From: Candidatus Rokuibacteriota bacterium
Lineage (GTDB): Bacteria; Methylomirabilota; Methylomirabilia; Rokubacteriales; CSP1-6
NCBI GenBank assembly: GCA_003220265.1
Contig: QHRW01000040.1
Location: forward strand, 1 to 57,586
Direction of reading: 5' to 3'
DNA: 57,586 nucleotides
Position numbers and translations under genes: made by a program. Below, piece after piece: positions 43,326 to 54,485 of the stretch; positions within the stretch are counted from its first letter, which is position 1; the number at the start of each line of letters is the position of its first letter. Below the pieces are notes generated by a model. It had not been told where the DNA came from and made no database searches. It was given only the letters and a program-made list of their open reading frames with translations.

Positions 43326-44126
43326 ATGGGGAATGCCACGATCGATCCGCGGCGCGCGCACACCGACGACATCCAGACGCTCGAGCAGCTCAACCGCGGT
43401 TACGTCCAGGCCGCCGAGGCGTCGGACGTCCGCTGGTTCGACGAGCACCTGGCGCCCTGCTTCATGGCCAGCAATCCCGACGGGTCGCTGGCCGACCGTG
43501 CAGGATTCCTGGACCGTATCGGCCGGCCGAGTCCCAGCACGAACATGGCGCCGGTCGACACCCGCGTTCGAGTCGTCGGCGACGTCGGCATCGTCGATTC
43601 GGGATTCCGCTATACGAAGCCGGACGGCCAGGAGGGCGTGGGGCACTACACGGACGTCTATGCCTTCGGGGAGGGGCGCTGGCAGTGCATCTCCGCGCAC
43701 TTCGCCCTGCGGCCGTCGCCGCCGCAGAGCGGCGCCACCAGGACCGCCGAGATCACCGCCGGCGCCGCGGGCCCGGCGGACCACGCGACGCTGGCCGACC
43801 TCAACGACCACTACATCCGCTCGGTCCGGGAGTCGGACGTCCGCTGGTTCGACGCGAACCTGGCGCCCGAGTTCGCCAACGGCAATTCGGACGGCTCCTT
43901 CTCGGATCGCGCGGCGTTCCTGGCGTTCATCGGGAAGCCGAGCGCTCTCGCGAATCTTCGCGCCGAGGACGTGCGGATCCAGGTGGTCGGCGACATCGGC
44001 ATCATCCACGCGCGCACGGCGTACACGAAGCCCGACGGGCAGCCCGGCGCCGGACGCTACACGGACATCTGGTGGCAGGCCGACGGGCGGTGGCGCTGCG
44101 TGTCGGCGCACGTGACGCGCGGCTGA
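43326..44126 (+). CDS. Tandem SnoaL-like (NTF2-fold) protein
   Basis: A 266-residue protein made of two homologous NTF2-like domains (about 17-135 and 150-262). The halves share SDVRWFD-xLAP, NxDGSxxDRAxFL-xIG-PS, VxVVGDxGI and RYTKPDGQ/AYTKPDGQ motifs, so an internal duplication is clear. The fold is that of SnoaL/DUF4440 proteins (ketosteroid-isomerase-like), often small-molecule binding or isomerising. ATG 43326 has GGAGGG 8 bases upstream. Divergent placement from the MocR gene makes it that regulator's most likely target. Confidence 0.8.
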   Translation: MGNATIDPRRAHTDDIQTLEQLNRGYVQAAEASDVRWFDEHLAPCFMASNPDGSLADRAGFLDRIGRPSPSTNMAPVDTRVRVVGDVGIVDSGFRYTKPDGQEGVGHYTDVYAFGEGRWQCISAHFALRPSPPQSGATRTAEITAGAAGPADHATLADLNDHYIRSVRESDVRWFDANLAPEFANGNSDGSFSDRAAFLAFIGKPSALANLRAEDVRIQVVGDIGIIHARTAYTKPDGQPGAGRYTDIWWQADGRWRCVSAHVTRG

Positions 44127-44142
44127 CGCCGCGCGCGCGGAC

Positions 44143-44754
44143 TCAGCGCTTGCCGGCGCAGAGCCCGCGCGCGGCGATCGCGCGCCTGGGCGTCTGCGGG
44201 TGCTGCTCGGTCCACTCGCTCCAGCGGTCGCCCTCGGCGGCGACGCGCTCCAGGACCTGGCCCAACCCCGCGCACGCCGGGCCGCCCACCGCGGTCGTGA
44301 GCAGCCGCGCGGCCTCGCGGTCGGCTTCCGCTTCCTCCTCGAGCGAGTGGGGACGGCCCTGAACATAGCCTCGCGCGCGCGCCCGGGAGCTGCCGCTGGA
44401 CGCGGCCGACGTCCGCGCATGACCCAGCACCAGGTGGGCGAGGCCGTGGGCGATCAGCCCGCGCAGCTCGGCCAGCGGCAGTGCCAGCGCGCCGCTGCTC
44501 ACGTAGAAGCCCAGGCAGTATTCCGACCCCGAGCCGGGCAGGACCTCGAGCACGCGCGCCTGGACGTCGTTGAGCGTCACGGCCATCGTGCACGAGCGGC
44601 GCGGGCCGATGAGACCCACCTGCTTGAGGAGGGGATCGGCGGCGATCGTCAGCGCCGCGCTCTCGTCGAGCTGGATCGGGCGAATCTTGTAGGTCTCGGC
44701 GCAGGCGGTCAGCAGGACGGCAAGCAGGAGCAGGGCCCCTCCTCGATGGCTCAT
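44143..44754 (-). CDS. Lipoprotein resembling M48 metalloprotease, catalytic Glu missing
   Basis: A 203-residue predicted lipoprotein: residues 1-18 are a signal peptide with lipobox LTAC (Cys18). A helix carries AHGLAHLVLGHA at 102-113, where M48 peptidases have HExxH, and about 30 residues later EEEAEADREAARLL resembles the third-ligand motif ExEADxxA. The Glu of HExxH is Gly here (HGLAH 103-107), so zinc could bind but classical catalysis is not expected. Start ATG 44754 is preferred; ATG 44769 is five codons upstream. It is divergent from the phosphatase gene. Calling it an inactive M48-like protein is an inference from motif shape. Confidence 0.65.
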   Translation of the reverse strand: MSHRGGALLLLAVLLTACAETYKIRPIQLDESAALTIAADPLLKQVGLIGPRRSCTMAVTLNDVQARVLEVLPGSGSEYCLGFYVSSGALALPLAELRGLIAHGLAHLVLGHARTSAASSGSSRARARGYVQGRPHSLEEEAEADREAARLLTTAVGGPACAGLGQVLERVAAEGDRWSEWTEQHPQTPRRAIAARGLCAGKR

Positions 44755-44785
44755 TTCGCGCGCTCCCATGTACACTATCCGGGTT

Positions 44786-45409
44786 GTGAAACCGGTCAGG
44801 CTCTTCACAGTACGGCATGGCGAGACGGACTTCGCCCGTGAGCGGCGGTTCACGGGGGCGGCTGACGTCCCCCTCACGCCGCGCGGCCTCCGGCAGTGCG
44901 AGGCGGTCGCCCGGGCGCTTAGCGGTGCCCCGGTCGCCGCCGTCTACGCCAGCCCGCTGGCCCGCGCGCGGGCCTCGGCGGAGTGCATCGCCGCGCCGCA
45001 CAAGCTCCCGATCGTGGTCGAGCCCGCGTTTCGCGAGATGGCGTTTGGCGAGTGGGAAGGCCTGACGCGCGCCGACATCGGGGTGCGCTCGCCGGAGGCG
45101 CTCGAGACGTGGCGGCTCACGCCGCACCTGGCCGTGCCTCCGGGCGGCGAGCGGCTGGAGGCCGTGGCTGCGCGGGTCGGCGCCGCGCTGGGCGGGCTCC
45201 TGCAGCAGCACGAGGGCCAGACGGTCGTGCTCGTCACCCACGCCATGGTCGTGCGGCTGATCGTGCTGGCCGCGCTCGGGCTCGGGCCCGACCGGCTGTG
45301 GTCGGTGGACGCCTCGCCCGCCGGTATCACGGAGATCGAGTACCAGGACGGCTGGGTCACCGTGCACCGCATGAACACGCTGGCGCATTTAGATGGGGAA
45401 GCGGTGTGA
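44786..45409 (+). CDS. Histidine phosphatase family protein (GpmB/CobC-like)
   Basis: A 207-residue phosphatase with RLFTVRHGETDFARERRFTG (catalytic His in RHG), YASPLARARASAE, FREMAFGEWEG and VTHAMVVRLI (second His). Members dephosphorylate small phospho-metabolites; the GEWEG motif is typical of the alpha-ribazole phosphatase and phosphoglycerate mutase-like group. GTG 44786 fits family length; ATG 44768 adds six residues. TACACT ends 9 bases before the GTG. The stop overlaps hisZ, so it may be part of histidine or purine metabolism, but the substrate is unknown. Confidence 0.88.
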   Translation: MKPVRLFTVRHGETDFARERRFTGAADVPLTPRGLRQCEAVARALSGAPVAAVYASPLARARASAECIAAPHKLPIVVEPAFREMAFGEWEGLTRADIGVRSPEALETWRLTPHLAVPPGGERLEAVAARVGAALGGLLQQHEGQTVVLVTHAMVVRLIVLAALGLGPDRLWSVDASPAGITEIEYQDGWVTVHRMNTLAHLDGEAV

Positions 45410-46719
45410 AGCCCGTCAATGCCCAGCTACCACGGGGCGCCCGGTTGTACCTGCCGGACGAGGCGGCGCGCAAGCGGCACGTGGAGTCGCGGCTGTTCGA
45501 TGTGTTTCGCCGCTGGGGCTACCGCGAGATCGTCACGTCGACGTTCGAGTACGCCGACGTGCTCGCGCGCGGCACCGACCTCGGCGTGCAGGAAAACATG
45601 TTCAAGCTGGTGGACCGCGAGACGGGCCGCATGCTGGCGCTGCGCGCCGACATCACCCCCCAGATCGCGCGCATCGTGGCCACGCGGCTGCGCGAGGAGC
45701 CCAAGCCGCTGCGCCTGGGCTACGTCACCAGCGTCTTCCGCTACGACGAGCCGCAGGTGTCGCACTACCGCGAGTTCTACCAGGCCGGCGTCGAGCTGAT
45801 CGGGCTGGAGAAGCCGGAGGCCGAGGCCGAGGTGATCGCCATGGCGATCGAGGGGCTGCGCGCGCTGGAGCTCGACCGCTTCCAGCTCGACCTCGGCCAC
45901 CCCGACTTCTTCCGTGGACTGCTGGAGGAGATCAAGGCCGACGGCGGGCGCCAGCAGGAGCTGCGCGAGGCGCTCGCGCGCAAGGACGTCTCGACGCTCG
46001 AGCGGGTGGTGGGCGAGATCGCGCCGCCGGCGCACGTGGGCGACGCACTCTGCGCCCTGCCCACGCTGTTCGGCCACGCCGGCGTGCTCGAGCAGGCGGC
46101 CGGCCACGCGCGCAACGAGCGCTCGGCGCGCGCGCTGGCCAACCTCTCGGAGGTCTACCGGCTGCTGACGATCTACGGGCTGGCCGACGACGTGCTCCTC
46201 GACCTCGGTGAGGTCCGCGGCTTCGACTACTATTCCGGCACGTACTTCGAGGCCTACGTGTCCGGATTCGGCGCCTCGGTCGCGGGCGGCGGGCGGTACG
46301 ATCACATGCTGGGCCGCTTCGGGTACGAGTGCGCCGCGGTCGGCTTCGCCTTCGACGTGGCGCGCGTGCTGGCCGTGATGGAGGCGCAGGGCGTGGACGT
46401 GGCCCTGCCGGGACCGGACTTCTTCATCATCGACTTCACGCGCGAGAAGACGGCGGCGCTGTCGCTGGCCCGCCGGCTGCGCGACGCCGGGGCGTCGGTG
46501 GCGCGCGACATCATCAGCCGCGGGCTGGAAGACTCGCTGGCCTACGCGCGCGCCCAGCGCGTGCGCCACGTGCTGGTGGTCGGCAGCCCGCGCACGGCCG
46601 CCGACCAGCTCCTGGCGCTCGATCTCGCCGGGGGCGGCGAGCGTACGCTGGCCGTGCGGGCCGTGCTGGAGCGTCCGGAACAACATTTCGCCGAGGCGAA
46701 AGGGAAGAGCCATGCCTAA
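45406..46719 (+). CDS. hisZ: ATP phosphoribosyltransferase regulatory subunit HisZ
   Basis: A 437-residue HisRS-like protein that activates the short form of HisG, the first enzyme of histidine synthesis. Class II synthetase core motifs are visible (QENMFKLVDRETGRMLALRA then DITPQIARIVATRL, YYSGTYFEAYV, GGGRYDHMLGRFG). The C-terminal part is shorter and unlike the anticodon domain of a true HisRS, and neighbours suit HisZ-purA, a frequent pair. GTG 45406 overlaps the previous stop. hisG must be elsewhere. Confidence 0.88.
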   Translation: MKPVNAQLPRGARLYLPDEAARKRHVESRLFDVFRRWGYREIVTSTFEYADVLARGTDLGVQENMFKLVDRETGRMLALRADITPQIARIVATRLREEPKPLRLGYVTSVFRYDEPQVSHYREFYQAGVELIGLEKPEAEAEVIAMAIEGLRALELDRFQLDLGHPDFFRGLLEEIKADGGRQQELREALARKDVSTLERVVGEIAPPAHVGDALCALPTLFGHAGVLEQAAGHARNERSARALANLSEVYRLLTIYGLADDVLLDLGEVRGFDYYSGTYFEAYVSGFGASVAGGGRYDHMLGRFGYECAAVGFAFDVARVLAVMEAQGVDVALPGPDFFIIDFTREKTAALSLARRLRDAGASVARDIISRGLEDSLAYARAQRVRHVLVVGSPRTAADQLLALDLAGGGERTLAVRAVLERPEQHFAEAKGKSHA

Positions 46720-48037
46720 CATCGTGGTGGTCGGCGCGCAGTGGGGGGACGAGGGCAAGGGGAAGGTCGTCGACGTCATCACGCCGCACGTGAACGTCGT
46801 CGTGCGCTTCCAGGGCGGCAACAACGCCGGCCACACCGTCGTCGTCGGTCGCGAGAAGTACGTCCTGCACACGATTCCCTCGGGGATCCTGCACAACGGC
46901 TGCCGCTGCGTGATCGGCTGCGGCGTCGTCGTCGATCCGGGCTCGCTCATCGAGGAGATGGAGTCGCTCGTGCAGCGCGGCGTCACGCTGGACGGCAACC
47001 TCTACATCTCGAAGAACGCGCACCTGATCATGCCGTATCACCCCGCGCTGGACCGCGCCTCCGAGGCCCACCTCGGCAAGCGGCGCATCGGCACCACCGG
47101 CAAGGGCGTGGGCCCCGCCTACGTGGACAAGGCCGCGCGCATGGGCATCCGCATGGCCGATCTGCTCGACGAGCGGCTCTTCCGCGAGAAGCTCGAGTTC
47201 AACCTCGCGCTCAAGAACCGGCTGCTGCGCGAGTTCTACGACGCCGAGACGTTCGGCGTGGAGGCCATCCTCAACCAGTACCTGCGCTACGCGGGCTGGC
47301 TGGCGCCCTACATCACCGACACCGCGCTGCTGCTGCACAAGTGGATGGAGAGCGGCTACTCCGTGCTGTTCGAGGGCGCCCAGGCCACGATGCTCGACGT
47401 CGACCACGGGACGTACCCCTACATCACCTCGTCCTCGACGACGGCCGGCGGCGCCGCCATCGGCACCGGGGTGCCGCCGACCAAGCTCCACGGCGTGCTC
47501 GGCGTGGCCAAGGCCTACAGCACGCGCGTGGGCGGCGGGCCCTTTCCCACCGAGATGAGCGGCAAGCTGGCCGAGCAGATCCGCGCGCGCGGCAACGAGT
47601 ACGGCTCGACCACGGGCCGGCCGCGGCGCTGCGGCTGGTTCGACGGCGTCGTGCTGCGCTACGCGGTCCGCATCAACGGCTTCGACACGGTGGCCCTCAC
47701 CAAGCTCGACGTGCTCGACCAGTGCGAGACCGTGAAGGTCTGCACCGGCTATCGGTGGCGGGGCGACGTCATCACCGACTTCCCCGACGAGGAGACGGCG
47801 CTGGCCGAGCTGCAGCCGGTCTACGAGGAGATCTCGGGCTGGATGAGCTCGACCGTGGGCGCGAAGAACGAGGCCGACCTGCCGGCCAAGGCCCGGCGGT
47901 ACCTCGAGCGGCTCGAGGAGCTGATCGGGGTGCCCTTCTGCCTGATCTCCACCGGCGCGCAACGCGACGAGACCATCCTGTGCGAGGACTCGCCGCTGCT
48001 GCGCTGGTACCCGTCGGTGCGCTCCAGCCTCCTCTGA
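46712..48037 (+). CDS. purA: Adenylosuccinate synthetase PurA
   Basis: A 441-residue GTP-dependent enzyme converting IMP and aspartate to adenylosuccinate. QWGDEGKGKVVDVI holds the GTP loop and catalytic Asp; GGNNAGHTVVV contains the catalytic His; GTTGKGVGPAYVDKAAR, FEGAQATMLDVDHGTYPYIT and GRPRRCGWFD are conserved. ATG 46712 overlaps the hisZ stop by eight bases. A strong terminator follows 16 bases after the stop. Confidence 0.97.
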   Translation: MPNIVVVGAQWGDEGKGKVVDVITPHVNVVVRFQGGNNAGHTVVVGREKYVLHTIPSGILHNGCRCVIGCGVVVDPGSLIEEMESLVQRGVTLDGNLYISKNAHLIMPYHPALDRASEAHLGKRRIGTTGKGVGPAYVDKAARMGIRMADLLDERLFREKLEFNLALKNRLLREFYDAETFGVEAILNQYLRYAGWLAPYITDTALLLHKWMESGYSVLFEGAQATMLDVDHGTYPYITSSSTTAGGAAIGTGVPPTKLHGVLGVAKAYSTRVGGGPFPTEMSGKLAEQIRARGNEYGSTTGRPRRCGWFDGVVLRYAVRINGFDTVALTKLDVLDQCETVKVCTGYRWRGDVITDFPDEETALAELQPVYEEISGWMSSTVGAKNEADLPAKARRYLERLEELIGVPFCLISTGAQRDETILCEDSPLLRWYPSVRSSLL

Positions 48038-48053
48038 GGGGCGGCCGGGAGCA

Positions 48054-48081
48054 GGTGGCCGGCGGGGGCCGGCCACCTTTT
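48054..48081 (+). terminator. Rho-independent terminator after purA
   Basis: GGTGGCCGGC pairs perfectly with GCCGGCCACC around GGGG and is followed by TTTT. This is the only intrinsic terminator in the window with both a strong stem and a T-tract. Confidence 0.82.
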
Positions 48082-48154
48082 GGGGGCCCCCGGCCAGGGA
48101 AGTGGCGGCCTGGTGGAGGTCGGTGGCGTCTGCATTGCACACCTATCGCTCGCC

Positions 48155-50401
48155 ATGCTGTCCGCCGACCTCATCGTGGCCCACGCCCCCGACCCGGTGT
48201 TCGTCTCCGACCTCGAGGGCAAGATCCACGAGGCCAACGCCGCCGTCTCGCACTTGCTGGGCCTGCATCGCGACGAGGTGCTGGAGCAGTCGCTCTCGCG
48301 CTTCCTGAGCCCCGAGGAGACGCAGGAGTTCGTCGCCGCCGTCCGCGAGGTCGTCGCCCGGGGCGTGACGCGCAACGTCCGGCTCAACCCGCACAACGCC
48401 TCGGGCGACCTCATCCCGACTACGCTGAACGCCTCGGCCCTGCGCGACCCCAGCGGCAAGGTCATCGGCGTCATCGGCATCCTGCGCGACATGCGCGAGC
48501 TGGACCGGGCGCGCGCCTACGCCGAGGGCCTCATCAAGCACGCGCCCGACCCGGTGTTCGTGAGCGACCTGCAGGGCAAGATCCTCCAGGCCAACGACGC
48601 CGTCTTCTCGCTGCTCGGCTTTCGTCCCGACGAGGTGATCGAGCAGTCGCTCTCACGCATCATCTCGCCCGAGGAGACGCGCGAGTTCATCGCGGCCCTG
48701 CGCGAGGTCGTGGCGCGCGGGGTCACGCGCAACGCCCGCCTGCATCCGCGCACGGCCTCGGGCGAGGTCATCCCGACCACGCTCAACGCCTCCGCGCTCC
48801 TCGACGCCGACGGCAACGTGATCGGCGCCATCGGCATCCTGCGCGACATGCGCGAGCTGGACCGGGCGCGCGCCTACGCCGAGAGCCTCATCAAGAACGC
48901 GCCCGACCCGGTGTTCGTCAGCGACCTCGACGGCAAGATCCTGCAGGCCAACGACGCGGTCTCGGAGCTGCTGGGCTTCCGCGAGGACGAGGTGGTCGAG
49001 CAGTCCGTCGAGCGCTTCATCAGTCCCGAGGAGACGCGTGAGTTCGTGGCCGCCCTCGACGAGGTCGTGCGCCGGGGCGTGAGCCGCAACGTCCGGCTGA
49101 ACCCGCGCAGCGCCTCGGGCGAGATCATCCCGACCACGCTCAACGCCTCGGCGCTGCGCGATCCGGCCGGCCAGGTCATCGGCGCCATCGGCATCCTGCG
49201 CGACATGCGCGCCTACGAGCGCGTGCTGCGCGATCTCGAAGAGTCGCGGCGCGAGCTGGGCGCGGCCAGCCAGGCGAAGGACCAGTTCCTCGCGCTCGTC
49301 TCGCACGAGCTGCGCACGCCGCTGACGGCCATGCTCGGCTGGGTGCGCCTGCTGCGGATCGGCCGGCTCGCCGAGGCGACGGCCGTGCAGGGCTTCGAGG
49401 TCATCGAGCGGAACACGCGGATCCTGACCAAGCTCATCGACGACCTGCTCGACGTCTCCCGGATCGTGACCGGCAAGCTGCGGCTCGAGCTGCAGGCTCT
49501 CGACCCGGTCACCGTCATCGACGGGGCGATCGCGGCCGTGCAGCCGCTCGCCGACGCCAAGCCCGTGTACCTCACGGCGATCCTCGATGCCTCCACGGGC
49601 GCGGTGCTGGGGGATCCCCAGCGCCTGCAGCAGGTCGTCTGGAACCTGCTCTGCAACGCGATCAAGTTCACGCCGCCGCAGGGCCGGGTGGAGCTGCGCC
49701 TCGAGCGCCTGGACGGTGTCGCGCGCATGACGGTGAGCGACACCGGCCAGGGCATCTCGCCCGCGCTGCTGCCGCAGGTCTTCGAGCGCTTCCGCCAGGG
49801 CGAGGCCGGGCGCACCGCTGGCGGCCTCGGTCTGGGCCTGAGCATCGTGCGCCACATCACCGATCTCCACCGGGGCACCGTGCGGGCGGCCAGCGACGGC
49901 GACGGCCTCGGCGCCACGTTCGTCGTGGAGCTGCCGCTGCTGACGCCGGTGGTGGGGGCGCCCCTGGTGCCGCGGCTCGATGCGCGCGCGGTCGCCGGGC
50001 TCACGAGCCTGAAGGGCCTGAGGGTGCTGGTGGTCGACGACGACGTCGACACGCGCGACTTCCTGACCACGACGCTGCGGCAGGCCGGAGCCGACGTCGC
50101 GGTGGCCGGCTCGGCGCCGGACGCGCTGGCGATCCTCGATCGCTGGACGCCGGACGTCCTCGTGAGCGACATCGCGATGCCCGGGGAAGATGGCTGCGCG
50201 CTCGTCCGCCGCTTGCGCCAGCGCGGCCACGGCCGCGCCGACGGGATCCCGGCGCTCGCGCTCAGCGCCTTCACGCGCAGCGAGGATCGCGCGCAGGCGT
50301 TGGCCGCCGGCTTCCAGACGCACGTGGCGAAGCCCGTCGATCCGGCCGAGGTCACCGCGGTGATCGCGCGCCTGGCGGCGACGGCCGCGTCGAGGGCGTA
50401 G
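48155..50401 (+). CDS. Soluble hybrid histidine kinase with three tandem PAS repeats
   Basis: A 748-residue cytoplasmic sensor kinase without membrane segments. Residues 1-360 are three PAS copies of exactly 119 codons each (APDPVFVSD recurs at a 357-base period), differing at few positions. Then HisKA with His384 in VSHELRTPLTAML, HATPase with LLCNAIKFTPP, SDTGQGIS and GGLGLGLSIV, and a C-terminal receiver with phosphoacceptor Asp672 in VSDIAMPGEDG. The kinase would sense a ligand or redox signal through PAS and pass phosphate internally to its receiver. ATG 48155 starts the first PAS; no strong ribosome site is seen. No output domain is fused. Confidence 0.92.
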   Translation: MLSADLIVAHAPDPVFVSDLEGKIHEANAAVSHLLGLHRDEVLEQSLSRFLSPEETQEFVAAVREVVARGVTRNVRLNPHNASGDLIPTTLNASALRDPSGKVIGVIGILRDMRELDRARAYAEGLIKHAPDPVFVSDLQGKILQANDAVFSLLGFRPDEVIEQSLSRIISPEETREFIAALREVVARGVTRNARLHPRTASGEVIPTTLNASALLDADGNVIGAIGILRDMRELDRARAYAESLIKNAPDPVFVSDLDGKILQANDAVSELLGFREDEVVEQSVERFISPEETREFVAALDEVVRRGVSRNVRLNPRSASGEIIPTTLNASALRDPAGQVIGAIGILRDMRAYERVLRDLEESRRELGAASQAKDQFLALVSHELRTPLTAMLGWVRLLRIGRLAEATAVQGFEVIERNTRILTKLIDDLLDVSRIVTGKLRLELQALDPVTVIDGAIAAVQPLADAKPVYLTAILDASTGAVLGDPQRLQQVVWNLLCNAIKFTPPQGRVELRLERLDGVARMTVSDTGQGISPALLPQVFERFRQGEAGRTAGGLGLGLSIVRHITDLHRGTVRAASDGDGLGATFVVELPLLTPVVGAPLVPRLDARAVAGLTSLKGLRVLVVDDDVDTRDFLTTTLRQAGADVAVAGSAPDALAILDRWTPDVLVSDIAMPGEDGCALVRRLRQRGHGRADGIPALALSAFTRSEDRAQALAAGFQTHVAKPVDPAEVTAVIARLAATAASRA

Positions 50402-50411
50402 CCGCCCTGCC

Positions 50412-50439
50412 TTGCGCGATGCCGGGGCGGGCGTATCAT
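50412..50439 (+). promoter_or_regulatory. Promoter candidate for the second hybrid kinase
   Basis: TTGCGC (50412-50417), 16 bases, TATCAT (50434-50439). The ATG lies 9 bases after the -10 box and has no ribosome site, suggesting a very short or absent leader. Confidence 0.45.
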
Positions 50440-50448
50440 TCGACCCCG

Positions 50449-52920
<2,472 letters not shown>

Positions 52921-53098
52921 CGACCCCGGCCGTCGCCGCCTGATCGCCTCGCTCGCCGCCCTTCTCACCTCGGGCGAGCCTCCAGAGCCGGCGCTCGTGC
53001 AACCCGTAGCGGACAGGCCCCGATTGGGGAGCGCCACGACCTCGCGGTGGACGAGCGACTCGGTTGCTCGGAGCTGCACGCATGTTGTGCAGCGCCGC

Positions 53099-53128
53099 CG
53101 AGGCGCCCCGGAGTTCCGGGGCGCCTCG
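53099..53128. terminator. Bidirectional hairpin between convergent genes
   Basis: CGAGGCGCCCCGGA pairs perfectly with TCCGGGGCGCCTCG (14 bp, 2-base spacer). It sits between the kinase gene (plus) and the next gene (minus, ending 53146) and could serve both strands. The rest of 52921-53145 shows no convincing gene; an 81-codon frame runs through this hairpin. Confidence 0.7.
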
Positions 53129-53145
53129 TTCATGCGTTCGAGGAA

Positions 53146-53793
53146 CTAGGCGTGGATCTCGGAGGCCGGCTGGATGGAATGCAGATGGCGCGAGATGTCG
53201 TTGACGGGCTTCTGGAGCGCGGTCAGGTGCTCGACGATCGTGTTGAACGAGTCGGCCACCGTGGCGCGCTCGGAGCGCAAGAACTCGAGCTCGGCGCGCA
53301 GCTCGGCGATCTCGCGCCGGGCGTCGGTCAGCTCGACCCGCAGCCGATCGTTGTCGTGCTCGGACGTCTCCAGGCGTCCCCGCACGCGGTCGCGGTCGTC
53401 CAGGTACGCGGGAATCATGCGGCCGATCAGGTACTGGCTCTCCTCGAGCCACCGGTCTACCCGCTGACGATCATCCAAACCCTCCATACCTTCCATGCTC
53501 TCCCTTCCCCCTTGACCGGCTGGGTCGTTGGACGTGCCCCTGCTCACCACGGGCTCATCGGTCAGCCGGATGACCGCGACCCGCTGGGATGAGAGGATCT
53601 CCGCCGTGCGCGCGCGGCGGCGTTCGATGACGGGCGGCTCGGCCGCGCCCCCCGGTGCCAGCCGGCGGCGGCGATCGAGGATGACGCAGGTGCTCGTGTC
53701 GGGCTCGAAGCGCTGCTTCAGATAGTGGTAGAGGGCCGGCTCGGATGCGGCGACGACGACGAGGTAGCTGAATTCGACGGGTCCCGTGAGCAG
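53146..53793 (-). CDS. Two-part protein: small alpha/beta domain plus coiled coil, CTG start proposed
   Basis: From CTG 53793 the frame codes 215 residues. The N-terminal 70 (EFSYLVVVAASEPALYHYLK then QRFEPDTSTCVILDRRRR) look like a compact receiver-like alpha/beta module. The C-terminal 116, from MEGMEGLDD (ATG 53496), form an acidic then coiled-coil segment (RGRLETSEHDNDRLRVELTD, ELRAELEFLRSE). GGGAGG lies 6 bases before the CTG and a stop codon immediately precedes it in frame. No ATG, GTG or TTG exists between CTG 53793 and GTG 53550. Alternatively only the coiled-coil part is made from ATG 53496, which has its own GGGAGAG. Function unknown. Confidence 0.65.
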   Translation of the reverse strand: MLTGPVEFSYLVVVAASEPALYHYLKQRFEPDTSTCVILDRRRRLAPGGAAEPPVIERRRARTAEILSSQRVAVIRLTDEPVVSRGTSNDPAGQGGRESMEGMEGLDDRQRVDRWLEESQYLIGRMIPAYLDDRDRVRGRLETSEHDNDRLRVELTDARREIAELRAELEFLRSERATVADSFNTIVEHLTALQKPVNDISRHLHSIQPASEIHA

Positions 53794-53932
53794 TCAGCGC
53801 CTCCCAGATGTTGTAGCCGCGCTGACTGTAGCAACGACATGTGGCCCTTTCAAGAAAAATCGAAAAAATTCGCCGGACGACCACCGCGAAGGCGTCGAAC
53901 GGCCGCGATGAGGCCGCGGAACGCCTGGTCGC

Positions 53933-54346
53933 TCAGACAAACCGGGACTCCGGTCGCAGGGCGCGGCTGCTCCAGCACACGACGCGGGCGAACCGACGGA
54001 GCGCACGAGCCTCCGCCCAGACCTCGCGCACGGCCGCTCTGATCCGCGAGACTGCGGCCGGGTCGATGGATGCGCGGCGCTGCGCCCGCTGCTGGAACAC
54101 GATCGTCCACGGCGACGCTGCCGAGCCACCGGCCATGGCCCGCTGCCGCTTCAGCCAGCAGTTGCCGTGGAGCATCTCCTCGCCGTTCCGTCGGATTGGC
54201 TCGCCCGGAAAGATCTGTCGCGTACACACGGGACACGTGACCTCCGGGCAGTCGACGTGGGCGACGCGACCGTCGTTGCGGAACATCACTCGCCGGCCGG
54301 GCTTGATCTCGACCCGACACATCGCACACCGCGGGAATTCTGCCAT
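53933..54346 (-). CDS. Small zinc-ribbon-like protein
   Basis: A 137-residue protein from ATG 54346 with AGGAGG 7 bases upstream. The N-terminal half has paired Cys motifs: PRCAMCRVEIKPG, HVDCPEVTCPVC, and HGNCW, with a His before the first DC pair, like two interleaved zinc knuckles. The C-terminal half is basic and helical (RAQRRASIDPAAVSRIRAAV) and could bind nucleic acid. No family name was recognised. Its 5' side faces the tRNA-Lys gene. Confidence 0.75.
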   Translation of the reverse strand: MAEFPRCAMCRVEIKPGRRVMFRNDGRVAHVDCPEVTCPVCTRQIFPGEPIRRNGEEMLHGNCWLKRQRAMAGGSAASPWTIVFQQRAQRRASIDPAAVSRIRAAVREVWAEARALRRFARVVCWSSRALRPESRFV

Positions 54347-54485
54347 CGATCAACCTCCTGTGCTGCCGCGCTGCAGAGCCGCTCTCATCCTCACGCCGCG
54401 GTGCACCGCCTGCAACCCTGGAAAAGGTTTTCACAGGCCGACCGCCCGTTGCGCGCTTCGAGCAAGTACGCGAGAATCCTCGCGC

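Noticed and set aside
53850..54434. 194-codon minus-strand frame overlapping the zinc-ribbon-like gene
   Set aside because: The overlapping 137-residue frame has ordered Cys pairs and a good ribosome site; this one has neither.
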